A stretch of DNA of 64,000 nt from Acinetobacter sp. NIPH 2699 (GTDB lineage Bacteria; Pseudomonadota; Gammaproteobacteria; Pseudomonadales; Moraxellaceae). The DNA lies in assembly GCF_022549355.1 (NCBI RefSeq), contig NZ_JAKZGL010000002.1, positions 248,001-312,000 on the forward strand, in the 5' to 3' direction. The position numbers were made by a program, and so were the translations under genes. Numbering within the stretch: position 1 is the first letter of the stretch; each line of letters opens with the position of its first letter. Below, piece by piece: positions 17,825 to 27,688 of this stretch. The notes under the pieces were generated by a model. The model did no database searches. It was not told where the DNA came from and saw only the letters and a list, made by a program, of their open reading frames with translations.

Positions 17825-17855
17825 GAATGATGAGGGACGCATTTCCTCATCATTC
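17825..17855. repeat. Perfect 11-bp inverted repeat before the WYL regulator gene
   Basis: GAATGATGAGG (17825-17835) and CCTCATCATTC (17845-17855) around a 9-base spacer. There is no T-run, so it is not a typical terminator. It ends about 20 bases before the regulator's ATG and could be its own operator. Confidence 0.7.
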
Positions 17856-17875
17856 ATAATAAAAATAGGAAAACC

Positions 17876-18574
17876 ATGAGTCGTTCAATTCGTTTACTCA
17901 ATCTTTTACAACTTTTAAGAGAATATCGCTATCCAGTGACTGCAAAGGTGTTGGCTGAACGTTTAAGGATCAGTCAACGTAGTGTTTATCGCGATATTGA
18001 GAGTTTGCGAGAACAAGGTGTCAATATTGATGCGGCTGCTGGTTTGGGTTTCCAACTTAAAGAAAATTTCTTACTCCCACCGATGACCTTAAATGAAACA
18101 GAAATCGAAGCCATTTTCTTAGCTTTAAATTGGTTAAGTGACATTCCAGATCAAGCTTTAAAATCGGCATCGACCTCTGTGCTAGCGAAATTAAATGCCG
18201 TATTACCAGAGCATTGTCAGCATTTATTGCAACAAACAACCCTCAGATCAATCCAAACATGGTTGCCTGTTGATGAGCAATTGGTGGAGCAAGTCCGAGT
18301 CGCGATTCGTCAACAAGTTAAAATTTTGGTCGATTATGCCGATGAGCAGCAGCGAGTCAGTTCAAGAGTGTTGTGGCCGTTTGCATTGGGCTATTTTAAT
18401 GATCGTATCGTTTTAGCGGCATGGTGTGAACTGCGTAATGGATTTCGACATTTCAGAATTGATCGGATACAACAACTGAGTTTAAGTCAGGAATTATATC
18501 CACATTTTAAACAACAACTGTTTCAACAATGGTGGGTACAAGAAGTTTGTCGTTCGACTACTGACAAAAACTGA
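17876..18574 (+). CDS. HTH/WYL-domain transcriptional regulator (YafY-like)
   Basis: The protein has 232 residues. An N-terminal winged helix-turn-helix occupies ~1-60, with YPVTAKVLAERLRISQRSVYRDIESL as recognition unit (HTH_11/DeoR-like). A WYL domain is at ~140-205, where the aromatic patch is VLWPFALGYFNDRIVLAAWCELRNGFRHFRIDRI. WYL domains sense small ligands or nucleic acids. The following gene, a glutathione S-transferase 51 bases downstream, is the likely cotranscribed target. A YafY-type regulator next to a GST is a common pairing in proteobacteria. The ribosome site is a weak AGGA. Confidence 0.85.
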   Translation: MSRSIRLLNLLQLLREYRYPVTAKVLAERLRISQRSVYRDIESLREQGVNIDAAAGLGFQLKENFLLPPMTLNETEIEAIFLALNWLSDIPDQALKSASTSVLAKLNAVLPEHCQHLLQQTTLRSIQTWLPVDEQLVEQVRVAIRQQVKILVDYADEQQRVSSRVLWPFALGYFNDRIVLAAWCELRNGFRHFRIDRIQQLSLSQELYPHFKQQLFQQWWVQEVCRSTTDKN

Positions 18575-18625
18575 CAATCAAAACAATTAAATTGAAATGA
18601 GACCAACAAACAAGGAAATATCAAA

Positions 18626-19234
18626 ATGGCTCTAAAATTATATACAAATTCTTTTTCACGCGGTGTGGTTGTCGATTGGTTACTGATCGAGCTTGGTATT
18701 GAATGTGAACGCATTGAAGTTGCATTTGATACGGAAATGAAAACACCTGAATATTTAAAAATCAATCCTTTTGGCAAAGTGCCTGTTTTAGTTGATGATG
18801 GTATCGTGATTTATGAGTTGGGCGCAATTTGTGCCTATTTAGCCGATAAATGTGTAGAACAAGGTTTAGCGCCTGCATTGGATGATCCTCAACGTGGTAT
18901 TTATTACAGATGGTTATTCTTTATTTCTGGACCTTGGGAAGCAGCAGCAACCGACCGTATGCTAGGTGTAGGAGTTAATCCTGAACAAAAGTCTTCTGTC
19001 GGCTATGGCGATTATGATGATGCTTATAATGCCTTTGTGGTTGGGTTAAGTGAAGCAGCTCCCTATTTGTGTGGAGAGCAATTCACTGCTGCGGATGTGT
19101 TGGTGGCAGCAATGTTATTTTGGCAGTTAAAAATGAATGAGATAGAGCCTCATTCTGCAATAGAACGTTATTTAGAAAATGTCAGTCAACGACCAAGTTA
19201 TCAACAGTTCGCTGCATTCTTTAGTAATGTATAA
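18626..19234 (+). CDS. Glutathione S-transferase
   Basis: The protein has 202 residues. The N-terminal thioredoxin-like domain (1-80) ends with the glutathione-binding FGKVPVLVDDG and YELGAICAYLADK (the E-L/S-x-A-I motif). The C-terminal all-helical domain has the FTAADVLVA N-capping box near 150. No catalytic Ser or Cys near the N-terminus is obvious (TNSFSRG offers Ser residues). It is cytosolic, and its likely job is conjugation or reduction of electrophiles. It lies in one transcript with the preceding WYL regulator and is closed by a strong terminator. Confidence 0.87.
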   Translation: MALKLYTNSFSRGVVVDWLLIELGIECERIEVAFDTEMKTPEYLKINPFGKVPVLVDDGIVIYELGAICAYLADKCVEQGLAPALDDPQRGIYYRWLFFISGPWEAAATDRMLGVGVNPEQKSSVGYGDYDDAYNAFVVGLSEAAPYLCGEQFTAADVLVAAMLFWQLKMNEIEPHSAIERYLENVSQRPSYQQFAAFFSNV

Positions 19235-19250
19235 GCAATAAAATAAAGCA

Positions 19251-19282
19251 AAAAACAGCCGTATTATTCGGCTGTTTTTTTT
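19251..19282 (+). terminator. Terminator after the GST gene
   Basis: AAAACAGCCG and CGGCTGTTTT form the stem around a 7-base loop, followed by a run of eight T. The remaining 19283-19561 is a 279-bp AT-rich stretch where I see no gene and no clear element. Confidence 0.9.
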
Positions 19283-19561
19283 ATCAATTTTGCATATTGG
19301 AAAAAATAGGGGATTACCTCAGCTTACATAAATTAAGTAAACAATAAGGATAAGCAATAAAATTATATTGACTCGAATCAAGAAAGTCAGCATAACTAAG
19401 AACCTTATGTGAGGATTGAAGTCGGTCATTTGGATGCAATTAAATCGACTAAAAAGTCATACAATTTATTGATTTGAAAAAAATAGATTGAAAGACGCCT
19501 TATCATTTAATACATACTCGCTGACACCTGATGCGATTGGATTCCACCAAAGAAGACGTAC

Positions 19562-20614
19562 ATGAAAGATAAGCCGACATTAACCTATCAATTGCCGACA
19601 CAATCTTGCTTGAGCCACACTTGGGAGAAACCTCCATTTCCACATGAGGCCTCTGAGCATTGTGGTATTGATCGTTTTTATAATTTGGAAAGACCCTTAA
19701 CATCTTTAGGTCGTAAAGGTTTATTTAAATGGCTTGCGACACGTAAGTCTTTTACTTGGCGTGTCGATCCTGCGCATGAGTTGAATTTGCGCAATCAAAT
19801 GTTGGAATTGCCACAAAACCGTCCGCATGCAGATCTCAATGATTGGCAAATGTGGTTTATTGGTCATGCCACTGTTTTGATTCAAATCGGTCCTTATAAT
19901 TTTTTGACTGATCCTGTTTGGTGTGAATATGCCAGTCCACGGCAAGGGCGAGGACCTCAACGTGTTTGTTCCGCAGGCATCGCTTTAGAACATTTGCCAA
20001 ATATTCATGGCGTCTTGTTAAGTCATAATCACTATGACCATATGGATTTGGCGACTTTGGAGTGGTTACATCAGAAGTTTGAAATGCCAATTTATACGGG
20101 TTTAGGTAATGGTTTTTACATGCCGCAACATTTTCATGTTATTGAGATGGATTGGTGGCAGGAGATACCGTTTCATGATGAGCTGACCATCGCTTACACC
20201 CCAGCACAGCATGCTTCTGGCCGTGGAGTCCGAGATCAAAATAGGGCATTGTGGGGCGGTTTTTCTCTTTTAGCTAAAACGGGGCATTGCTTCTTTGCTG
20301 GTGATTCGGGCTACGCGGAACATTTCAAACAAATTCATGAACGATATGGTGATGCAAGAATTGCATTACTGCCGATTGGTGCGTATGAACCGCGTCAATT
20401 AATGCGTTATGTGCATATGAATCCACAAGATGCATTTCATGCACATTTAGACCTCCATGCTCACCGCTCTTTGGCTATTCATTATCGAACTTTTCAGTTG
20501 ACGGATGAAGACCGTGATACACCTGAACATGAACTGATGCATGCGATGAAATCATCTTCAAAATTGATTAGCCCTTTTTATTGCATTCGTGAAGGACATT
20601 TTATTCGAGCATAA
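19562..20614 (+). CDS. MBL-fold metallohydrolase (NAPE-PLD/UlaG-like)
   Basis: The protein has 350 residues. The zinc-binding motif is SHNHYDHMD near 155-163. Further metal ligands are likely at AQHASGRG (His) and FAGDSGY (Asp). WFIGHATVLIQI is the usual strand opening the fold. This is the group of bacterial MBL hydrolases related to N-acylphosphatidylethanolamine phospholipase D and UlaG. In bacteria the substrate is generally unknown. The first ~95 residues are an N-terminal extension typical of this group. The gene stands alone with a GNAT gene 46 bases downstream on the same strand. Confidence 0.82.
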   Translation: MKDKPTLTYQLPTQSCLSHTWEKPPFPHEASEHCGIDRFYNLERPLTSLGRKGLFKWLATRKSFTWRVDPAHELNLRNQMLELPQNRPHADLNDWQMWFIGHATVLIQIGPYNFLTDPVWCEYASPRQGRGPQRVCSAGIALEHLPNIHGVLLSHNHYDHMDLATLEWLHQKFEMPIYTGLGNGFYMPQHFHVIEMDWWQEIPFHDELTIAYTPAQHASGRGVRDQNRALWGGFSLLAKTGHCFFAGDSGYAEHFKQIHERYGDARIALLPIGAYEPRQLMRYVHMNPQDAFHAHLDLHAHRSLAIHYRTFQLTDEDRDTPEHELMHAMKSSSKLISPFYCIREGHFIRA

Positions 20615-20660
20615 TGGTTAAGCCAAATGTTGATTTGTCATTGAAAATGAGAGAAAAACG

Positions 20661-21092
20661 ATGATGTTAGATGATGTGCATCCTGAAAATTATGCAGAGC
20701 TGCTTATTGTTTGGGAGGATTCAGTTAGAGCCACACATGATTTTATTACTGAGGAAGATATTGAATTCTTTAAACCGATTATCATGGAACAGGCTTTTCC
20801 TGCCGTTACGCTAAAATGTGTGAAAGATGATACAGGTACAATTCTTGGCTTTGTTGGAGTTGCAGATCATAAAGTTGAGATGTTGTTTATTCAAAATGCA
20901 GCAAGAGGGCAGGGAATTGGCAAACAATTATTAGTTTATGCCGTGGAGCAACTCGGTGCGACACAAGTGGATGTGAATGAGCAGAATCCACAGGCTGTTG
21001 GCTTTTATCAGCATTTGGGCTTTAAAGTGGAATCTCGTTCAGCTTTGGATGGTATGGGAAAACCTTTCCCGATTTTGCATATGGGCTTGTAG
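20661..21092 (+). CDS. GNAT-family N-acetyltransferase
   Basis: The protein has 143 residues. The acetyl-CoA binding loop is ARGQGIGKQLL near 90-100, followed by a helix and NEQNPQAVGFYQHLGF (motif B). Its style resembles the PA4866/YjaB/ElaA-like small acetyltransferases. TP-like features for peptides are not visible and the substrate is unknown. The ATG was chosen because AGAGAAAAACG precedes it. It likely shares a transcript with the preceding MBL hydrolase. It meets the DoxX gene tail to tail with only 12 bases between. Confidence 0.85.
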   Translation: MMLDDVHPENYAELLIVWEDSVRATHDFITEEDIEFFKPIIMEQAFPAVTLKCVKDDTGTILGFVGVADHKVEMLFIQNAARGQGIGKQLLVYAVEQLGATQVDVNEQNPQAVGFYQHLGFKVESRSALDGMGKPFPILHMGL

Positions 21093-21104
21093 ATTGTATG
21101 CTTT

Positions 21105-21521
21105 TTATTGCTGAAAGGTATTTTTGGCATTGTGTAGTGAACTTATACACCATAATGCAATCACTGAAAGGCTCGCAAGTGCAATATTCATGACAACGGG
21201 ATTGAAAGCCTGGTAGATTTTTTCAGGATAAATGAACAAAACGAAAATAAATAAGCCAATCAGACTGATAATGCTGAGCCAATGCAAATACTTGTGAGTT
21301 AAAAATAAAAACAGACTACCAAAAATGATCTCGGCAATGCCCGACAGTGAAATCATCCATGCAATATAAGGCATAGGCACATTGAGTTGCTGCCAAACAT
21401 ATTGCTCATCTTGTACCTGAAAAATTAACTTGGGAATCAGCCCCTGATAAATCCAAAGGCTTGCAATAATCAATTGACAAAATCTTAAGATTTGTTGAAT
21501 AGTCTGGTTCTGGCTATTCAT
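21105..21521 (-). CDS. DoxX-like small membrane protein
   Basis: The protein has 138 residues with four predicted membrane helices. The first reads LIIASLWIYQGLIPKLIF, the hallmark of the DoxX-like (DUF4345/DoxX_3) family. Its ATG lies inside the 3' end of the DCC gene (four-base overlap), so the two are translationally coupled. DoxX-like and DCC proteins are often neighbours and are thought to take part in membrane thiol redox chemistry, but the pairing here has no tested role. It is in the inner membrane. Confidence 0.8.
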   Translation of the reverse strand: MNSQNQTIQQILRFCQLIIASLWIYQGLIPKLIFQVQDEQYVWQQLNVPMPYIAWMISLSGIAEIIFGSLFLFLTHKYLHWLSIISLIGLFIFVLFIYPEKIYQAFNPVVMNIALASLSVIALWCISSLHNAKNTFQQ

Positions 21522-21958
21522 GTTAAGACTTCATCCAATAGAAAATGCTGCTGAGTTTCAGGTGCCACTCGATAGCATTGTTCGGTTTTACCAAATAGGC
21601 GATAACGATTGAGCGCAATACGACGATAAGCAAAATCACGTATTACTTTAGGGATAACACTCGTATATTTTAAACTGGCATAAGGGGAGTCTAGACGTTG
21701 AATGATGCGAAGAAAGGCGGTCGATTCGGTATAGCATTGACCATTTTCCAGTAATACCATCGTTTCAAAATGATCAGTAGGAAGATGGCAATAGGCGAGG
21801 AGTTGCTGTCCGATATTGGATTGGACAGAGACCAGTTTGAACAGATACTCAACATCATGCTTGATCATAAAATCAGCCCATGCTGAGCACAGCACACACT
21901 CTGCATCAAACAAGATGATGTTATTGGTTTGAATCAGCTGCTTTAATGATTTTGGCAT
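21518..21958 (-). CDS. DCC-family thiol-disulfide oxidoreductase (DUF393)
   Basis: The protein has 146 residues. FDAECVLCSAW near 18-28 carries the DxxCxxC active site that names the family. SVQSNIGQQLL and TESTAFLRIIQ are further family signatures. It has no signal peptide and is cytosolic. It is upstream of, and overlaps, the DoxX-like gene. DCC proteins are predicted thioredoxin-like redox partners, but direct biochemical evidence is scarce. Confidence 0.85.
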   Translation of the reverse strand: MPKSLKQLIQTNNIILFDAECVLCSAWADFMIKHDVEYLFKLVSVQSNIGQQLLAYCHLPTDHFETMVLLENGQCYTESTAFLRIIQRLDSPYASLKYTSVIPKVIRDFAYRRIALNRYRLFGKTEQCYRVAPETQQHFLLDEVLT

Positions 21959-22006
21959 GGTTATTTTTCTAATTGAATATTGAATAAATTGTTACCTAAC
22001 TGCATT

Positions 22007-22036
22007 AAAAAAGCCACCCGAAGATGGCTTTTATTT
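22007..22036 (-). terminator. Terminator of the catalase gene
   Basis: AAAAGCCA(T) pairs with TGGCTTTT around an ACCCGAAGA-type loop. On the minus strand it ends in a T-run. Confidence 0.75.
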
Positions 22037-22050
22037 TAGCATTTCAAAGC

Positions 22051-23571
22051 TTACAGAAAGCTTGGTAAATGACGCGCTGGATCAGTTGCACGTGCAGCTT
22101 GAGCATCTGCAACTGTTAAGCCTAATGCTTGCGCAACACCTTCACCATATGCAGGGTGACACGCATAACAGTTACGAATATGGCGATATTTGATGAAGTC
22201 TAGTGCATCGCCCATTGCACCTGCCGTATTGTCAAATAATGCTTGTTGTTGTTCTGGTGCCATAAGTTCAAACAGTGCACGAGGTTGACTGAAGTAGTCA
22301 TTATCATCTTCACGATAATTCCAGAAATCAGCATCACCATTGATTTTTAATGGTGGTTCTTTGAACTGTGGCTGCTCTTGCCATTGACCAAAACTGTTAG
22401 GTTCATAGTGTGGCAAGCCTCCATAATTGGCATCAGTACGACCTTGACCATCACGGTGATTACTGTGAACAGGGCAGCGTGCTGCATTGACTGGGATTTG
22501 TTGGTAGTTCACCCCTAAACGATAGCGTTGCGCATCGGCATAGTTAAACAAGCGTGCTTGTAACATTTTGTCTGGTGAAACACTAATGCCGGGGACGAGA
22601 TTGCTTGGTGCAAAAGCCGACTGTTCAACATCCAAGAAAAAGTTTTCAGAATTACGATTTAGTTCAAACTCACCGACTTCAATCAATGGATAGTCGCCGT
22701 GAGGCCAAACTTTGGTTAAGTCAAATGGATGGTACGGTACTTTTTCTGCATCTTGCTCAGGCATGATTTGTACACATAAAGTCCATTTCGGATAGTCGCC
22801 ACGTTCTATGGCATCGAATAAATCACGTTGATGGCTTTCACGATCTTCACCCACCAATTCACCTGCTTCTGCATCAGTGAGGTTTTTAATCCCTTGTTGG
22901 GTTCTAAAGTGGAATTTCACCCAGTAGCGCTCATTCGCTGCATTAATAAAACTATAAGTATGACTACTGAAACCATGCATATGACGATAGCTGGCAGGAA
23001 TGCCTCGATCTGACATGACAATGGTCACTTGGTGTAAGGCTTCTGGCAGTAATGTCCAAAAATCCCAGTTGTTGGTGGCACTACGCAGGTTGGTCTTAGG
23101 ATCACGTTTAACTGCTTTGTTTAAATCAGGGAATTTTCGTGGGTCACGTAAGAAGAACACTGGCGTGTTATTCCCGACCATATCCCAGTTACCTTCTTCG
23201 GTATAAAACTTGAGGGCAAAGCCTCGAATATCACGTTCAGCATCGGCCGCACCGCGCTCACCAGCAACAGTGGTAAAACGGGCGAACATTTCAGTTTTTT
23301 TGCCAATCTCACTAAAAATTTTAGCGCGAGTGTATTGAGTAATATCGTGAGTGACCGTAAATGTACCAAATGCACCTGAACCTTTGGCATGCATACGACG
23401 CTCAGGAATCACTTCACGAACAAAATTGGCAAGCTTTTCATTTAGCCATAAGTCTTGGGCAAGGAGTGGTCCTCGTGCACCGGCAGTTAAACTATTTTGG
23501 TTGTCAACGACGGGCGCACCAAAGTCTGTTGTCAGTTGGCTATAAGGACATTTTTTGTCATCTTGGCTCAT
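22051..23571 (-). CDS. katA: Monofunctional heme catalase (clade 3, KatA type)
   Basis: The protein has 506 residues, the small-subunit size. The active-site block is [15 protein letters not shown] with distal His61. [17 protein letters not shown] carries the distal Asn. [14 protein letters not shown] holds the proximal heme-ligating Tyr. It is cytosolic and breaks down hydrogen peroxide. The C-terminus adds a cysteine-containing [13 protein letters not shown] segment found in Moraxellaceae relatives. It has its own terminator and a 500-bp empty upstream region. OxyR control is common for such genes, but no confident site was found. Symbol katA is by similarity, since Acinetobacter also has larger katE-type enzymes. 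Confidence 0.92.
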   Translation of the reverse strand: MSQDDKKCPYSQLTTDFGAPVVDNQNSLTAGARGPLLAQDLWLNEKLANFVREVIPERRMHAKGSGAFGTFTVTHDITQYTRAKIFSEIGKKTEMFARFTTVAGERGAADAERDIRGFALKFYTEEGNWDMVGNNTPVFFLRDPRKFPDLNKAVKRDPKTNLRSATNNWDFWTLLPEALHQVTIVMSDRGIPASYRHMHGFSSHTYSFINAANERYWVKFHFRTQQGIKNLTDAEAGELVGEDRESHQRDLFDAIERGDYPKWTLCVQIMPEQDAEKVPYHPFDLTKVWPHGDYPLIEVGEFELNRNSENFFLDVEQSAFAPSNLVPGISVSPDKMLQARLFNYADAQRYRLGVNYQQIPVNAARCPVHSNHRDGQGRTDANYGGLPHYEPNSFGQWQEQPQFKEPPLKINGDADFWNYREDDNDYFSQPRALFELMAPEQQQALFDNTAGAMGDALDFIKYRHIRNCYACHPAYGEGVAQALGLTVADAQAARATDPARHLPSFL

Positions 23572-24111
23572 GTTTCTTCTCCGTCAGGATGATCTGCATG
23601 AAATCAGCCTGACTATTCCGTTATGAAAGTAGGACCGTTACAACCTCATCATTGGCCAATTGGGTATCGTGATAGATGCCTAAATATTTACAATGATTGG
23701 ATTCAGCCTTTGTATTTTTACTTTAGGTGGATAAAACTCTTTTTTCCAATGGATTAAAGTTGATGTCTTAAATGCTTTATTCGATTGAAGCTGTTTAAAT
23801 CTTAAACTCTAACTTGGCTGTTGTTGATATATAAATTGTTAAGAAGTTTAAAAAATATTTGAAAAATAGATGTTTATTTTGCATTTTTCTTGGATGCCAG
23901 CGATCAAAATGGGAAGTTGCTTGCATGTAGGAAAAGTGAATGTATTTAAATGGCCTATCGCAGATGCATGTTGATGTTGTGTAAATAAGCTGATTGTGCA
24001 GCTTCAATCGTTATGGGATTTCTACGGTTAAATGCTAGAAATATGTAAGTAAAAATGCATTGATTTTGTTTTATGCTATTTTTGAGTTTAGTTTTACTAG
24101 AGATTAAAAAA
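23572..24111. other. 540-bp intergenic region with no gene seen
   Basis: It separates the divergent catalase and YbaY-like lipoprotein genes. It is AT-rich, and the short frames in it have no ribosome sites or protein-like composition. It should contain the promoters of both genes, but I could not fix them. Confidence 0.5.
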
Positions 24112-24564
24112 ATGAGAAAACTAACATATAGCTTTGGGGTATCACTGACTTTGCTGGCTGGTTGTAGCTCAGTTCCTCATACGGGTGATATGAAAACCAA
24201 TCACTCAAACTCCGTAACGGTCGAGTTTGTTGGAAATACAACTTATAGCGTAGCACCACAGCAGGGGGTAGTCAGTTTGTATGCTGTGGAAACAAGCATG
24301 GCCGATGTACCAGCGACTTTGATCCAACAAAAGCAAGTTCAGGTTTCTCAGATACCGTTTACAGTCAATTTTACAGTAGCGGCTGACCATAAAAAAAGCA
24401 TTCAACCTCAGGTACGAGATGATGCTAACATCACTTATTATGTGACATGGCAGTCGAATACTCAGCATTTAACAGGCAAAGATGCAATTGTGATTGACTA
24501 TGACCGTAAATTCCCGCGTGTCACTTTGGGAAGTGGCAAGCAACAGATTTATTTACGACAATAA
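24112..24564 (+). CDS. YbaY-family lipoprotein
   Basis: The protein has 150 residues. I start at the ATG at 24112, which gives a lipoprotein signal with lipobox LLAGC (Cys18). The longer frame from 24073 would spoil it. The mature part is beta-rich: the VTVEFVGNTTYSV stretch, VSLYAVETSMADVPATLI and PFTVNFTV look like the YbaY/YscW-type lipoprotein fold (DUF306/META-like neighbours are less similar). These proteins are anchored in the outer membrane with unclear function. It is monocistronic. Confidence 0.7.
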   Translation: MRKLTYSFGVSLTLLAGCSSVPHTGDMKTNHSNSVTVEFVGNTTYSVAPQQGVVSLYAVETSMADVPATLIQQKQVQVSQIPFTVNFTVAADHKKSIQPQVRDDANITYYVTWQSNTQHLTGKDAIVIDYDRKFPRVTLGSGKQQIYLRQ

Positions 24565-24640
24565 GATAAACAGATATCACAACAAAGGGTGACGCTCATA
24601 AGAGGATCATCCTTTTTTATTTGATACTGATTAAACAGAT

Positions 24641-26935
24641 CTAGGCGTTCACTAAGCGATTTGATTTGACCATATCCGCTAAACCATGTGTTCTAAAATA
24701 ATGCTCTAGCCAGCTCTTAATCAGCAGTGGATTATTCATACGCAGGACTTCGTCTAATAACCGTTTTGCATCACTCATTGGAATATGACAAATCGCCTTA
24801 CGGACCCTTAAAATATTACTTGAGCTCATCGACAGCGTATCGAAGCCCATCGCCATCAAGAGAATTGCAGACAATGGATCTCCTGCCATCTCACCACAAA
24901 TACTAATCGGTTTTTGATATTTATGGCAGTCTTGTACCAGTTGTCGTAGTGCTCGTAAAACTGAAGGGTGAAGATGTGAATAGACATTGGCAACATGCGG
25001 ATTATTCCGATCGACAGCCAGTAAATATTGCGTTAAATCATTTGAACCAACAGAAAAGAAATCAACCAGCTCTGAAAACTCATCAATTTGAAACAGCACG
25101 CTTGGTACTTCAACCATAATCCCAAGTTTGGGCTTGGTAATTTTGACTTGTTCTTCTTCTTGAACCGCAATCCAATCTCGTTCAAATAAATACAGCACTT
25201 CTTCAACTTCACTGACACTGGTCACCATGGGCAGTAAGATATGAAGATTGTTTAAACCAATACTGGCTTTTAGCATCGCACGGATTTGCGCAGAAAAAAT
25301 CTCAGGATGATCCAGCGTAAAGCGTAATCCACGCCATCCCAAAGCTGAATTTTCTTCTTCGATACTGAAATAGGGTAGATCTTTATCCGCACCAATATCC
25401 AGTGTTCGCATAATCACAGGTTTATTGGCAAAATGACTGAGTTGTTGACGGTAAATCGCACGTTGTTCTTCTTCACCGGGGAAGCGTTCACGGAGCATAA
25501 ATGGAATTTCACTACGGTATAATCCCACACCTTTGGCACCGCGTTGCACACCACGCACCACATCAATCATTAAGCCCGTATTGACGAATAACGGGATCGC
25601 AACACCATCAGGCGTAATCGCATCTTTGGTCTCATATTGCTTTAAGTCTTTAGCAATTTGTTCTTCTTCTTTCTGAACTTCTTTATAGCGTTGACGTAAG
25701 CGACGTGGTGGGTTAACAAAGATACGCCCTTGATAAGCATCGACAATCATCTCAATGTCATCAAGCGTAGTGATTGGCAATTCTGTTACACCAACGACAG
25801 TTGGAATACCAAGCGCACGAGCAACAATCACCATATGTGAATTGGCAGCACCTTCAGAGGTTACAATCGCTGCAATATTATCAACAGGAAGTTCAACCAG
25901 CGCAGCGGTACTAATTTCTTCACCGATGAGGATACTATCGGGGCTAAGCTCACGGTGACTGGTATCATTTTCTTGTAAGCAAGCTAAAATTCGACGACCT
26001 AAGTCTTTAAGGTCGGAAACCCGCTCTCGTAGATAGTCATCTTCCATTTGTGCAAAAAGTGCCACATGTTTATCAATGACTTTACGGACAGCACCTTGTG
26101 CCCAGCTTCCTGAGCGAATATGGTCTTTAATTTCACTCGGTAATGCATTTTCATCCAACATCCGTAAGAACACGCTAAATAAAGCACGTTCTTCCGACAT
26201 CAGAGAGTCTTTCATTTTCTCATCTAAGGACTGAATTTCGACACGGACTGCGGCAATCGCCTGATCGAGTAACTCTAACTCATCGCTAATATCTTCTGCT
26301 TCACGATCAGGAATCACGGCTAAATCAGCAGGGGGGTAAAGTACAATCGCACGGCCTAAGGCGATACCACCAGCGCCAGACACGCCTTGAAAGGTCTTAT
26401 ACGTAGAGCTGCTGTTGGGTTTGCGGAAAACGTCAATGTTACCTACGGCATGCGCATGCGCGATAACACCAGACAGTTGTGCACATAGCGTCACTAGAAA
26501 TGATTCAGCCGCTTCACTAAAGTCTTGTGATTCTTTATTTTGAACCACTAAAACACCCATGACCTTACGGCGATACATGACAGGCACGCCAAGGAATGAG
26601 TTAAATAGTTCTTCACCTGTTTCAGGCAAATAGGCAAAACGTTCGTGTTTTGGCGCATTGTCTAAGTTGACAATTTCTTCACGTTGGCCCACTAAACCGA
26701 CGAGTCCTGTACCTACACTTAAAGAAACGTGTCCAACGGATTCAGGATTTAGACCTTTTGAGGCCATCAGTACATAGCGACGATTCCGCTCATCTAAGAG
26801 ATAAATAGAGCATACATCCACATGCATCGCTTCAGCCACATGATTGACCATTATGTCCAAAGAATCATGCAAACTGACGGACGCATTAATTTCTTGCACA
26901 ATGCGTCTGAGTGTGTCGAGTTGCATGTTTGACAT
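24641..26935 (-). CDS. ptsP: Phosphoenolpyruvate-protein phosphotransferase of the nitrogen PTS
   Basis: The protein has 764 residues. A GAF domain covers ~1-150 (MHVDVCSIYLLDERNRRYVL). The EI part follows: N-terminal swivel domain, phospho-His in EGAANSHMVIVARALGIP near 360, the PEP-binding GVGLYRSEIPFM and the catalytic ICGEMAGDP Cys near 680. EI-Ntr autophosphorylates from PEP and passes phosphate to NPr and EIIA-Ntr. It controls potassium and nitrogen related functions rather than sugar import. It follows rppH with 92 bases between, the same gene order as in E. coli, and is likely cotranscribed. Confidence 0.95.
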   Translation of the reverse strand: MSNMQLDTLRRIVQEINASVSLHDSLDIMVNHVAEAMHVDVCSIYLLDERNRRYVLMASKGLNPESVGHVSLSVGTGLVGLVGQREEIVNLDNAPKHERFAYLPETGEELFNSFLGVPVMYRRKVMGVLVVQNKESQDFSEAAESFLVTLCAQLSGVIAHAHAVGNIDVFRKPNSSSTYKTFQGVSGAGGIALGRAIVLYPPADLAVIPDREAEDISDELELLDQAIAAVRVEIQSLDEKMKDSLMSEERALFSVFLRMLDENALPSEIKDHIRSGSWAQGAVRKVIDKHVALFAQMEDDYLRERVSDLKDLGRRILACLQENDTSHRELSPDSILIGEEISTAALVELPVDNIAAIVTSEGAANSHMVIVARALGIPTVVGVTELPITTLDDIEMIVDAYQGRIFVNPPRRLRQRYKEVQKEEEQIAKDLKQYETKDAITPDGVAIPLFVNTGLMIDVVRGVQRGAKGVGLYRSEIPFMLRERFPGEEEQRAIYRQQLSHFANKPVIMRTLDIGADKDLPYFSIEEENSALGWRGLRFTLDHPEIFSAQIRAMLKASIGLNNLHILLPMVTSVSEVEEVLYLFERDWIAVQEEEQVKITKPKLGIMVEVPSVLFQIDEFSELVDFFSVGSNDLTQYLLAVDRNNPHVANVYSHLHPSVLRALRQLVQDCHKYQKPISICGEMAGDPLSAILLMAMGFDTLSMSSSNILRVRKAICHIPMSDAKRLLDEVLRMNNPLLIKSWLEHYFRTHGLADMVKSNRLVNA

Positions 26936-27027
26936 GGATGTTTACTCCAATTTATAAATCGTTATATGCCTATATATAACAGCCTTATTGCCAAAAATCA
27001 TTGCTTAAAATGATGATTTCATAACAA

Positions 27028-27504
27028 TTAACGCTGAGGTAATTGTATGCACAACTCCATCATGGCTTTACGGTAAACATCACGCTTGAAGTTGACCACT
27101 TGACCTAATGGATACCAGTAACTCACCCATTGCCATTCATCGAACTCGGGTGGGTCTGATAGGTTTAACTGAATATGATGAGGCGAGGCCGTTAACTTCA
27201 GTAAAAACCACTTTTGCTTTTGTCCAATACATACCGGATCTGAATCTGACCGAATGTACCGATGTGGCAAACGATAACGCAGCCAACCTTTAGTTTGCGC
27301 TATAATTTGGACGTGTTCGGGCAATAAACCGACTTCCTCTCTCAGTTCACGATAAAGTGCCTGCTCAGGGGTTTCTCCAAACTGGATACCTCCTTGTGGA
27401 AATTGCCAAGCATTGTGACCAATGCGTTTTGCCCATAAGACGTGTCCGTCATCGTTTGCCAAAATGATCCCGACGTTGGGTCGGAAACCTTCTGAGTCGA
27501 TCAT
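27028..27504 (-). CDS. rppH: RNA pyrophosphohydrolase
   Basis: The protein has 158 residues. The Nudix box runs from GG38 to about 60 ([13 protein letters not shown] then REEVGL). The N-terminal [15 protein letters not shown] is the classic RppH start, and YRLPHRYIR and [13 protein letters not shown] are family blocks. RppH removes pyrophosphate from the 5' end of mRNAs and thereby opens them to RNase E. It is upstream of ptsP in the same direction. RNase E (rne) is also in this window but on another transcript. Confidence 0.95.
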   Translation of the reverse strand: MIDSEGFRPNVGIILANDDGHVLWAKRIGHNAWQFPQGGIQFGETPEQALYRELREEVGLLPEHVQIIAQTKGWLRYRLPHRYIRSDSDPVCIGQKQKWFLLKLTASPHHIQLNLSDPPEFDEWQWVSYWYPLGQVVNFKRDVYRKAMMELCIQLPQR

Positions 27505-27688
27505 TTGGCTACCTAAATTTTGTCTATATCGTTGACTTTGATATCGGGGACAGTCACGCTTGCACGTCCAACACGAAAAAGATCAAAGTAAAATGTTTAA
27601 AATTGCTATGATCTTAACGAATTTTTAGTGACTTACGGAAATAGATTTACGTTTTTTTTCTTTAATTTGCATTTAAATGAGCATTTAT

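Noticed and set aside
23795..24007. 70-codon frame upstream of the YbaY-like gene
   Set aside because: His/Phe-rich AT-derived sequence with no ribosome site. Treated as empty spacer.
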